64,000 nucleotides of DNA from Arthrobacter sp. MYb23 (GTDB taxonomy: Bacteria; Actinomycetota; Actinomycetes; Actinomycetales; Micrococcaceae): positions 1 to 64,000 of the forward strand of contig NZ_PCPR01000003.1 of NCBI RefSeq assembly GCF_002979775.1. Reading direction: 5' to 3'. Below the pieces are notes generated by a model. The model was not told where the DNA came from, ran no database searches, and was given only the letters and a program-made list of their open reading frames with translations. Shown piece after piece: positions 25,102 through 32,732 of this stretch. Position 1 is the first letter of the stretch; every line of letters starts with the position of its first letter. Made by a program: the position numbers and the translations under genes.

Positions 25102-26913
25102 CTAGGAAGGGCGGGGTGCTGTGTACATTTCCTCAATGACGGCGTCGAAGTCCTTCATGACCTGCGCACGCTTGACCTTGAGGGACGGTGTCAGGTGGCC
25201 TGAGGCTTCAGTGAAGTCCGCCGGGACGATCCTGAAGGACTTGATGGCCTCTGCCTGGGAGACGGACTGGTTGGCCTTGCTGATGAGCTCCTGGACAGCG
25301 GCCTTCACTACGGCATGGTCAGTGGCTTCTGCAACCGTGGTGCCTGCGGATAGTCCGTGCCGGTCCAGCCAGCCCGGGAGCGCTTCTTCATCCAGGGTGA
25401 CCAAAGCACCGATGAACGGACGGTTGTCGCCCACCACCAGAACCTGGGAAACCAGGGCATCGGCGCGGATCTGGTCCTCCAATAGAGCAGGAACAACGTT
25501 CTTCCCGCTTGCGGTAACAATGATTTCCTTCTTGCGGCCAGTGATCTTGAGGAAGCCGTTACTGTCCAGTTCGCCGATGTCACCGGTGCGGAACCAGCCG
25601 TCAACAAACGTTTCCGCCGTCAGGTCATCTCGGTTGTAATAGCCGCGCATCACGCAGACGCCCTTGGCGAGGATTTCGCCGTCGTCGGCGATCTTCACCG
25701 AGTTGCCCGGCAACGGGGCGCCGACGGTGCCGATCCTGATCATGGAGGGGGTGTTTACCGAGATGGGGGCAGTGGTCTCAGTGAGGCCGTAGCCCTCCAG
25801 GATCTGCAAGCCGATGCCTTGGAAGAAGTGGCCCAGGCGTTCACCCAACGGGCCGCCACCGGAGACGGCGTGTGCCACCTGGCCGCCCATGGCAGCGCGG
25901 AGCTTCCCATAGACGAGTTTGTCGAACACGGCATGCTTGAGCTTCAAACCAAAGCCCAGCGAACCGGCCTCGCGTGCCTTGGAGTAGGCGATCGCGGTAT
26001 CTACCGCCCGGTGGAAGATGGCCCCCTTGCCGCCGTCCTCGGCCTTGGTCAGTGCCGAGTTGTACACCTTCTCGAAGACCCGGGGTACAGCCAGGATGAA
26101 CGTCGGCTGGAAGCTCTGGAGGTCGGCCAGCAGATTCTTGATGTCCGGAGTATGTGCCACCTGGACGCCGCCGGCCACGGCCAGCACCGAAATAAAGCGT
26201 GCGAAGACGTGGGCCAGGGGGAGGAACATGATGGTCTTGCCCGATTCGTTAATGATCTCGGGCAACGAAGCACGGGCATTTTCGGACAGTTCCACAAAGT
26301 TCCCGTGCGTCAGTTCGCAGCCTTTGGGCCTGCCAGTGGTGCCGGAAGTGTAGATGATGGTGGCGAGGTCCTTGAGGCCGGCCGCAGAACGGCGGGACTC
26401 GAGTTCGTCGTCGGGGACGCCGGCGCCTGCACTACGCAGGGCGTCGAGTCCGGCTCCCTCAAGCTGCCAGACGTTGGCCACGGACGTGATGTCCTCCGCG
26501 GCCACGGCCTGGCGGATGATGTCCTCGTGGTGAGCCGCTTCGCCGAACGCAGCCACAGCGCCGGAGTCACCGAGGTTCCATGCCACTTGCGAAGGGGACG
26601 ACGTTTCGTAGATCGGGACCGAAACGGCTCCGGCAAACCAAATGGCAAAGTCCACAAGGGACCACTCGTAGCGGGTGCGGGACATGATGCCCACGCGGTC
26701 GCCGGCAGCAACACCACTGGCGATGAGGCCTTTAGCCAACGCCCTCACATCCTCAAGGAAGTCCTTGGCGCGGATGTCCTGCCACTGCCCATTCCCGTCC
26801 AGCTTGGAGAACAATGCAGGGTTGGATGCTTTTTCCGCCTCGCGGATCACGAAGTCCGTGATGTTGGTTTCCGGGGCGATGTTCACGAGGGGAGGAACAC
26901 TTATTTCACGCAC
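25102..26913 (-). CDS. Long-chain fatty acyl-CoA ligase (FadD15-like)
   Basis: This 603-residue AMP-forming synthetase activates long-chain fatty acids to acyl-CoA. The AMP-binding signature TIIYTSGTTGRPKG is near residue 190. QILEGYGLTETTAPIS, GWFRTGDIGELD and TGRKKEIIVTASGKNV are the later motifs A5-A10. I take the GTG at 26913 (REISVPPLVNI), which has AAAGGAGC at good spacing, over an ATG at 26958. It is a single gene, divergent from a ROK kinase. Substrate chain length cannot be read from sequence. Confidence 0.9.
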   Translation of the reverse strand: MREISVPPLVNIAPETNITDFVIREAEKASNPALFSKLDGNGQWQDIRAKDFLEDVRALAKGLIASGVAAGDRVGIMSRTRYEWSLVDFAIWFAGAVSVPIYETSSPSQVAWNLGDSGAVAAFGEAAHHEDIIRQAVAAEDITSVANVWQLEGAGLDALRSAGAGVPDDELESRRSAAGLKDLATIIYTSGTTGRPKGCELTHGNFVELSENARASLPEIINESGKTIMFLPLAHVFARFISVLAVAGGVQVAHTPDIKNLLADLQSFQPTFILAVPRVFEKVYNSALTKAEDGGKGAIFHRAVDTAIAYSKAREAGSLGFGLKLKHAVFDKLVYGKLRAAMGGQVAHAVSGGGPLGERLGHFFQGIGLQILEGYGLTETTAPISVNTPSMIRIGTVGAPLPGNSVKIADDGEILAKGVCVMRGYYNRDDLTAETFVDGWFRTGDIGELDSNGFLKITGRKKEIIVTASGKNVVPALLEDQIRADALVSQVLVVGDNRPFIGALVTLDEEALPGWLDRHGLSAGTTVAEATDHAVVKAAVQELISKANQSVSQAEAIKSFRIVPADFTEASGHLTPSLKVKRAQVMKDFDAVIEEMYTAPRPS

Positions 26914-26995
26914 GGGTAGCTCCTTTGATATCCACGGGCCACGAGGGGCTGCTTTCACTCTAGTATGCCCGCTCGAGCTGGTGTGTTCTATTTCA

Positions 26996-27011
26996 CCTAC
27001 TGGCGAGTAAC
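26996..27011. promoter_or_regulatory. Weak palindrome in the fadD/ROK divergent promoter
   Basis: The 12-base core TACTGGCGAGTA (26998-27009) is palindromic at 10 of 12 positions, resembling TetR-type lipid regulator sites. It lies about 85 bases upstream of the acyl-CoA ligase start. The arms are short, so this is a tentative call. Confidence 0.25.
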
Positions 27012-27101
27012 TTTACGGATCAGCAGTCATTTCAAGCAAATGCAGGCCTTCTGCACCATGCAATGCCGATGCCGCTCTGCCCTGCGGAATAAGATGATGG
27101 G

Positions 27102-28160
27102 ATGCCCGCACTACGGTCCAGTTTCCTGGTCAGACCCAAGCCCCCGGCCTCGGCGTGGAGGGATGTGCCTTGGGCTGCCCGACGAAGCCACTTAGGCCGC
27201 CGCGGCCTGGCGATCGGGATTGACATTGGCGGCACCAAAGTAGCCGCAGGGGTAGTGGACGCTGAGGGCCGGGTCCTCGCCGAAGCCCGTAGGTCCACGC
27301 CGGGCGCTGACCCCCGTGCCGTCGAACAGACCATCGTGGAACTCGTGAACGAACTCAGTGCGGGCCACCGGATCGCTACAGTGGGAATCGGCGCCGCAGG
27401 ATGGATGGACCTCGACGGCGGCACGGTGCTGTTCAGCCCGCACCTGGCCTGGCGCAACGAGCCCCTCAGGGACAGCCTGCAGAAGTTACTCAGGCGTCCG
27501 GTCCTCCTGACCAATGACGCCGACGCCGCGGCGTGGGCGGAATGGCGCTTTGGCGCGGGCCAGGGCGAAAGTCGCCTCGTATGCATCACGTTGGGCACCG
27601 GAATTGGCGGAGCCATGGTCATGGATGGCCGGGTGGAGCGTGGACGCTACGGCGTGGCCGGGGAATTCGGACACCAGATCATTTTCCCCGGGGGACACCG
27701 TTGCGAATGCGGTAACCGCGGATGCTGGGAACAGTACGCCTCAGGCAACGCCCTGGGGCGGGAAGCCAGGCAACTGGTACGAACCAATTCCCCGGCAGGT
27801 TGCGCACTGTTGGAAAAGGCGGGCGGGACTGCAGAGAATCTGTCCGGGGCGGCCGTGACCTCGCTGGCGCTCGCGGGAGATGCCACTTCGCGGGAACTCA
27901 TTGCCGACCAAGGCGAATGGCTGGGGCTGGGGTTGGCCAACCTCGCGGCCGCACTGGATCCCGGGATGTTCGTCATCGGTGGAGGGCTGTGCGATGCGGG
28001 GGAGTTGCTTGCCGCGCCGGCCCGCGAGTCATTCGCAAGGAACCTGACCGGGCGGGGTTTCCGGCCCATGGCGAGGATAGAACTCGCGGCACTCGGTCCG
28101 CGTGCCGGGATGATCGGCGCGGCAGACCTGTCCCGTGTCAGCGGCCGGGCGCGAAGCTAG
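27102..28160 (+). CDS. ROK-family sugar kinase (glucokinase-like)
   Basis: This ROK protein has the ATP-binding DIGGTKVAAGVVD near residue 41 and the ROK zinc signature GEFGHQIIFPGGHRCECGNR then GCWE near residue 190, with its Cys ligands and His. No helix-turn-helix is present, so it is a kinase rather than a repressor. The ATG at 27102 gives 352 residues with an unusual N-terminal stretch of about 36 residues before the core; a later start is possible. Glucose is the most likely substrate in actinobacteria, by family. Confidence 0.85.
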   Translation: MPALRSSFLVRPKPPASAWRDVPWAARRSHLGRRGLAIGIDIGGTKVAAGVVDAEGRVLAEARRSTPGADPRAVEQTIVELVNELSAGHRIATVGIGAAGWMDLDGGTVLFSPHLAWRNEPLRDSLQKLLRRPVLLTNDADAAAWAEWRFGAGQGESRLVCITLGTGIGGAMVMDGRVERGRYGVAGEFGHQIIFPGGHRCECGNRGCWEQYASGNALGREARQLVRTNSPAGCALLEKAGGTAENLSGAAVTSLALAGDATSRELIADQGEWLGLGLANLAAALDPGMFVIGGGLCDAGELLAAPARESFARNLTGRGFRPMARIELAALGPRAGMIGAADLSRVSGRARS

Positions 28161-28163
28161 CAG

Positions 28164-28718
28164 CTAGAGTCGGGCGCCGTCGTCGTCCTCATTCTTTTCC
28201 TGGGGAAGACGCATGATGAGGTACACCACCGAAGCCACGAATACAGCCACGATGCCCAGTGTGGCCGTTAATGGTGCAGACCTCCACAGCATGGCGGTGA
28301 AGAGCAGGGCGATAGGTCCGCCCACCGCACCAACCCATGCCAGCATGACCAACGGCTCAGTTCCCGCCAAGCTCGGGGGCTCTTCGGGAATGAAGGTGTG
28401 GTCCTCGTCCTCAACTTCAAAGTCTCGGGGTCCGGACGGCCTGCCGGAGGCCTCGGCGTCTGCACGGGCTGCTCCCGCATCAGAATCCGGTTCCTGTGCC
28501 GGGGTGGAGAGGCCCAGCGGATCAAAGTCCTTGAAGCTCCGGGCACGCCCGGGCCGTAGATGCCGCGCTGCAGAGTCTTGGCCCCCGGCGCCTTCCTCAG
28601 GAATCTCCCCGGCCGGGCCTGACTGCGTGCCCTCCAAGCGGGCCACAAGATCCAGCCACACGGCGTCGTCGTCTTTGTTGGCGCTTTGATCAGCTGAATT
28701 GGGATCAGGCCTGTTCAT
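28164..28718 (-). CDS. Conserved actinobacterial protein with two C-terminal membrane helices
   Basis: Function unknown. The first 115 residues are polar and acidic with many Pro, Gly, Ser and Asp, probably disordered and cytoplasmic. Two hydrophobic helices follow (near residues 122-145 and 150-170), then a short acidic tail. A conserved-looking patch EDEDHTFIPEEPPSL sits just before the first helix. It overlaps the upstream hydrolase gene by 14 bases, so it is the last gene of the hydrolase operon. Confidence 0.75.
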   Translation of the reverse strand: MNRPDPNSADQSANKDDDAVWLDLVARLEGTQSGPAGEIPEEGAGGQDSAARHLRPGRARSFKDFDPLGLSTPAQEPDSDAGAARADAEASGRPSGPRDFEVEDEDHTFIPEEPPSLAGTEPLVMLAWVGAVGGPIALLFTAMLWRSAPLTATLGIVAVFVASVVYLIMRLPQEKNEDDDGARL

Positions 28719-29508
28719 GGGCTGTGTCCTTTTCGGAGGAAGGCGCGTGCCCGGCCAAGGCCGCTACGGTCTTCTGGATGAACTCGACGGACCCGGCAAA
28801 AATTTCCGGCGCATCATTATCCATGGTTGCTACGTGGCGGCTGTTGTGGAGATAGCTGACATCCACCGGTGCCTTTACCCGGGAACGCAGGAGCTCCAGG
28901 CTCGCGTTCGAGATCACGTTGTCCACCGTTGACTTATAGACCCGCACGGGTGAGCTGATGCGGGGCAGGATCGCAGCCGTATCTTTGTACATCTTCTTCA
29001 ACTGGTGAGCGGCTGCGACGGGTGTGCGGGCGTAGGCGCCCTCGTCCTGGTCCGGTTTGAGGATGTCATTGGCAATCGAAGGGGTGGTTTTCACTACGTA
29101 CTTGAGCGCAGCGACGATCACAGCCCGGGGATCGTCAAGGACCAGTCCCGGGTTCACCACCACTGTTCCTGCTACAGGACGCGTGGCTGCGATCCTCAAG
29201 GCCAACGTTCCACCCATGGACAAGCCCGCAGAGAAAACGTAATCGCACTCGGAAGCCAGCTCGAGGTAAGCATCGTCAACGGCACGGTGCCACTCGCGCC
29301 ACGAGCGGTTGGCCATGTCCTGCCACGACGTTCCGTGCCCAGGCAGCAGAGGCAGCCTGACGGCATAGCCGGCTGCGGCAAGGTGTTGGGCCCACGGCCT
29401 GACGCTGTGGGGGCTTCCAGTGAACCCGTGGGACAGGACCACGCCTACGCGCGGCCCAACCCCCTTCCAGCTGCTATGGAACGGCGAGAAATCCGGGAGC
29501 ATTTTCAT
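28705..29508 (-). CDS. Alpha/beta hydrolase (carboxylesterase/monoacylglycerol lipase-like), copy 2
   Basis: This 267-residue hydrolase has the oxyanion box SHGFTGSPHS near residue 27, the nucleophile elbow GLSMGG near residue 95 and a late His in NSRHVATMD (about residue 225). It resembles Est30-type carboxylesterases. The gene directly upstream encodes a clear paralogue (shared GHGTSWQD and ALKYV segments), and the two overlap by four bases. They probably arose by tandem duplication and act on short- or medium-chain esters, perhaps from lipid turnover given the adjacent PlsC gene. Confidence 0.86.
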   Translation of the reverse strand: MKMLPDFSPFHSSWKGVGPRVGVVLSHGFTGSPHSVRPWAQHLAAAGYAVRLPLLPGHGTSWQDMANRSWREWHRAVDDAYLELASECDYVFSAGLSMGGTLALRIAATRPVAGTVVVNPGLVLDDPRAVIVAALKYVVKTTPSIANDILKPDQDEGAYARTPVAAAHQLKKMYKDTAAILPRISSPVRVYKSTVDNVISNASLELLRSRVKAPVDVSYLHNSRHVATMDNDAPEIFAGSVEFIQKTVAALAGHAPSSEKDTAHEQA

Positions 29509-30293
29509 GATGACTCTGAGGCTACTCTGTCACCGGCGTGCTGACGGAAAAAATGGGCCGATTCTTCAAAAATGGTGGGTGCATCAACGTCCAAGGTGGC
29601 CACATGCCCGCTGTGGGGAAGGGTGACGACTTTCAGACGGGAGGATGAGATGTACTTGCTGATGGTGGCCACGGAACTGGGTGGGATGACACCATCCACC
29701 GAGGACTTGAACACCAGGGCGGGAGCCTCAACGTGGGGTAAACCCCTGGTGGCCGCACGGAAGAGCTTCTTCAGTTCATGCACCGACTGCAGTGGCGTCT
29801 TGGAATAGTCTCCGGTTTCAGCGGTGGCCGGGGCTGGTGAGTCCTCCTCTATGGGAGTGGTGGTCCGCATGACGTACTTGAGGGCGCCCACATATTTCAC
29901 CCTGCGGTCATAGAAGCTCAGGCCCGGGTTGACCAGAACCAGCCCGGGAACATCGTGCAGTGAGGCCACCCGAAGGGCAAGTGCACCTCCCATGGACAGT
30001 CCTGCGACAAAACAACGCTCGGTCTTGCCGGCGAGGTCAAGGTAGCTCTGCTCGAAGGTCCGGTACCAGTCCTGCCATCGCGTGGTAGCGAGATCCTGCC
30101 AGCTGGTGCCGTGGCCGGGGAGGAGAGGTACGGAAACAGCAAATCCCTGGGAGGCCAAGTACTCAGCCCAGGGGAGCATGCTGAGCGGGCTTCCTGTGAA
30201 GCCATGGCAGATCGCCACGCCCGTGGAGGCATTGGGTCCATGCCCCTCATGGTGGAATGCGAGGGGCACAGCAGGTGAAGGGCGTTCCGTCAT
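29505..30293 (-). CDS. Alpha/beta hydrolase (carboxylesterase/monoacylglycerol lipase-like), copy 1
   Basis: This 262-residue hydrolase begins MTERPSPAVPL at the ATG at 30293. It has CHGFTGSPLSMLPWAEYL, the nucleophile elbow GLSMGGALALR (Ser near residue 98) and a late catalytic His in HSGHVATLD. The frame stays open far upstream to 31103, but that part is antisense to the PlsC gene and is not coding. It leads a three-gene unit with its paralogue and a membrane protein, and is divergent from plsC. Confidence 0.85.
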   Translation of the reverse strand: MTERPSPAVPLAFHHEGHGPNASTGVAICHGFTGSPLSMLPWAEYLASQGFAVSVPLLPGHGTSWQDLATTRWQDWYRTFEQSYLDLAGKTERCFVAGLSMGGALALRVASLHDVPGLVLVNPGLSFYDRRVKYVGALKYVMRTTTPIEEDSPAPATAETGDYSKTPLQSVHELKKLFRAATRGLPHVEAPALVFKSSVDGVIPPSSVATISKYISSSRLKVVTLPHSGHVATLDVDAPTIFEESAHFFRQHAGDRVASESS

Positions 30294-30404
30294 GTGTCCC
30301 ATCGTGTCACTCTTCCGGACATTTCTCACTGGAGTAGGGTTGCTGTTGAGTGCCGGCCGGGTTGCCCGGATGCATGCCAACCATTCGGCCGTGAGAGGAC
30401 AAAA

Positions 30405-31196
30405 GTGTTCTATTGGGTCATGAAGAGGATCTTTCTTGGTCCCATCCTCAAGCTCTTGTTCCGTCCCTGGGTGAAGGGACTGGACAACGTTCCCGAAAAC
30501 GGCGCCGCCATCCTCGCGTCCAACCACTTGTCCTTCTCGGACTCCATTTTCCTGCCCCTGATGGTTCACCGCCCCGTGATCTTCCTGGCCAAGTCCGAGT
30601 ACTTCACAGGAAAAGGGCTCAAAGGCCGGCTCACTGCCCTGTTTTTCCGGTTGAGCAACCAATTGCCCATGGACCGTTCGGGCGGCGCGGCCTCGGAAAT
30701 GTCGCTGCAGGCCGGCAAAGATGTCTTGAACTCCGGTGGCCTGCTGGGGATCTATCCGGAAGGCACGCGCAGTCCGGACGCCAGGCTCTACCGAGGAAAA
30801 GTGGGCGTGGCCAGGCTGGCTCTGCAGACACGCGTCCCTGTGGTGCCTGTGGCCATGATCGGTACGGAGAAAGTTCAGCCCATCGGTAAACGGCTCCCCA
30901 ACATCCGCCGGATCGGGCTCATTTTTGGGCAGCCCTTGGACTTTAGCCGTTACTACGGCACGGAGGACGACCGCTTGATCCAGAGGGCCGTGACCGATGA
31001 AATCATGTACGAGTTGATGCGGCTTTCCGGCCAGGAATACGTGGATGAGTACGCCGCCGTGGTCAAGGCCCAGTTGGCCGGCAAAGGCCCGGAACCAGTC
31101 CACAAGATTGAGGTTGCCGAGGAGGCTGCCGCAGACATTGCTGAAGACAGGGACGAGCCCCGGAGTGAGGGGACTGGATCAACGGGGAAACTGTGA
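30405..31196 (+). CDS. Lysophospholipid acyltransferase (PlsC family), second copy
   Basis: This 263-residue PlsC paralogue has NHLSFSDSIFLP near residue 41, the catalytic His/Asp box, and YPEGTRSPDARLYRGK near residue 120. The GTG at 30405 (FYWVMKRIF) has AGAGGAC upstream. The C-terminal 40 residues are acidic and Ala-rich. It differs from the copy at 12092 and may have its own acyl-donor preference. It precedes aroG with a 66-base gap. Confidence 0.87.
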   Translation: MFYWVMKRIFLGPILKLLFRPWVKGLDNVPENGAAILASNHLSFSDSIFLPLMVHRPVIFLAKSEYFTGKGLKGRLTALFFRLSNQLPMDRSGGAASEMSLQAGKDVLNSGGLLGIYPEGTRSPDARLYRGKVGVARLALQTRVPVVPVAMIGTEKVQPIGKRLPNIRRIGLIFGQPLDFSRYYGTEDDRLIQRAVTDEIMYELMRLSGQEYVDEYAAVVKAQLAGKGPEPVHKIEVAEEAAADIAEDRDEPRSEGTGSTGKL

Positions 31197-31262
31197 CGCA
31201 GGCGGCGGCATCGGTTACGGCTGCAGTCCCGCAACCTTGCCGCGGGCTACTACTCTTGAAGG

Positions 31263-32666
31263 GTGACTGAGCTAACCGCGAACACCGCACCCTCCGCAGC
31301 AGATCCTCTTGCCAGTACCGCCCAGAGCGGCGCGGCAAATTACCCCGGGCTCGACGCCTGGCGGGACCTGCCGATTTCCCAGCAGCCCACGTGGTCCAAC
31401 TCTGAAGTCTTCAAGGCTTCCGTCAAGGAACTCTCCGTGGTGCCGCCCCTGGTCTTCGCCGGTGAAGTGGACGTCCTGAGGGAGCGCCTCGCGGCTGCTG
31501 CCCAGGGCAAGGCCTTCCTGCTGCAGGGCGGCGACTGCGCTGAGACTTTTGAGGCCGCTACTGCGGACAGAATCAGTGCCCGGGTCAAGACAATCCTCCA
31601 GATGGCAGTGGTCCTCACGTACGGCGCTGCCATGCCCGTCATCAAGATGGGGCGGATGGCCGGACAGTTCGCGAAGCCGCGTTCCTCCAATGACGAGACC
31701 CGCGATGGCGTGACGCTTCCGGCGTACCGCGGCGACATCGTCAATGGTTACGACTTCACCCCGGAATCCCGCGCTCACGACGCCGGCCGGATGCTGAAGG
31801 CCTATCACACCTCCGCGTCCACGCTGAACCTCATCCGTGCGTTTACCCAGGGCGGCTTTGCGGATCTTCGCCTCGTTCACCAGTGGAACAAGGGGTTTAC
31901 CGAGAACCCGGCACATGCACGCTACGAATCCCTGGCGCGGGACATCGACCGTGCCATCAGCTTCATGGATTCCTGCGGTGCTGACTTCGAAGCACTCAAG
32001 CGCGTGGAGTTCTTCGCCAGCCACGAGGCCCTGCTGCTCGACTACGAACGCGCACTGACCCGCATCGATTCGCGGACCGGACTGCCTTACGACACCTCCG
32101 CGCACTTCCTGTGGATCGGCGAGCGGACCCGCGAACTGGACCACGCCCACGTGGACTTCCTGTCCCGGGTTCGGAACCCCATCGGCGTCAAGCTTGGCCC
32201 CACCACCAGCGGTGATGACGCCCTGCGCCTCATTGACAAACTGGACCCCAACCGCGAACCGGGCCGCCTCACGTTCATCACCCGCATGGGCGCAGGCAAC
32301 ATCCGCGAGAAGCTGCCAGCCGTCGTCGAGCGCGTTACTGCATCCGGCGCGCAGGTGCTGTGGGTGACTGACCCGATGCACGGCAACACCGTGACCTCGC
32401 CGAACGGTTACAAGACGCGCAACTTCGATGACGTCATTGATGAGGTGCGTGGCTTCTTCGAGGTCCACCAAGCTTTGGGCACGGTACCTGGTGGCCTCCA
32501 CGTTGAAATGACCGGGGATGACGTTGCTGAGTGCCTGGGTGGTGCTGATCCCATCGACCAGGACGCCTTCCTGGATCGCTATGAGTCGGTGTGCGATCCC
32601 CGCCTCAACCACATGCAGTCCCTTGAGATGGCATTCCTCGTGGCCGGAGCCCTCTCCAAGAAGTAG
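31263..32666 (+). CDS. aroG: Class II 3-deoxy-7-phosphoheptulonate (DAHP) synthase
   Basis: This 467-residue class II (plant-type) DAHP synthase condenses phosphoenolpyruvate with erythrose 4-phosphate, the first step of the shikimate pathway. Recognisable segments are LLQGGDCAETF, KMGRMAGQFAKPRSS, LPAYRGDIVNGYDF, LWIGERTRELDHAHV and WVTDPMHGNT. The GTG at 31263 gives a normal length. Class II enzymes in actinobacteria are feedback-controlled by aromatic amino acids, but this was not assessed. Its position next to pknL matches M. tuberculosis. Confidence 0.96.
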   Translation: MTELTANTAPSAADPLASTAQSGAANYPGLDAWRDLPISQQPTWSNSEVFKASVKELSVVPPLVFAGEVDVLRERLAAAAQGKAFLLQGGDCAETFEAATADRISARVKTILQMAVVLTYGAAMPVIKMGRMAGQFAKPRSSNDETRDGVTLPAYRGDIVNGYDFTPESRAHDAGRMLKAYHTSASTLNLIRAFTQGGFADLRLVHQWNKGFTENPAHARYESLARDIDRAISFMDSCGADFEALKRVEFFASHEALLLDYERALTRIDSRTGLPYDTSAHFLWIGERTRELDHAHVDFLSRVRNPIGVKLGPTTSGDDALRLIDKLDPNREPGRLTFITRMGAGNIREKLPAVVERVTASGAQVLWVTDPMHGNTVTSPNGYKTRNFDDVIDEVRGFFEVHQALGTVPGGLHVEMTGDDVAECLGGADPIDQDAFLDRYESVCDPRLNHMQSLEMAFLVAGALSKK

Positions 32667-32674
32667 AGGTACGT

Positions 32675-32721
32675 ACAACAAAAGGCGCGGTCCGGATTCT
32701 TCGGGCCGCGCCTTTTGTTGT
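32675..32721. terminator. Bidirectional terminator between aroG and pknL
   Basis: ACAACAAAAGGCGCGG pairs with CCGCGCCTTTTGTTGT, a 16-pair perfect stem with a 15-base loop. It separates the convergent aroG and pknL genes. Confidence 0.88.
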
Positions 32722-32732
32722 GGTTGAAATTG

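Noticed and set aside
30294..31103. Upstream extension of the 29505 hydrolase frame
   Set aside because: The extension is antisense to the PlsC acyltransferase and shows no hydrolase-like sequence. The gene starts at the ATG at 30293.
31272..32681. 469-residue open frame opposite aroG
   Set aside because: Antisense to DAHP synthase with no recognisable domain; it would also read through the shared terminator.
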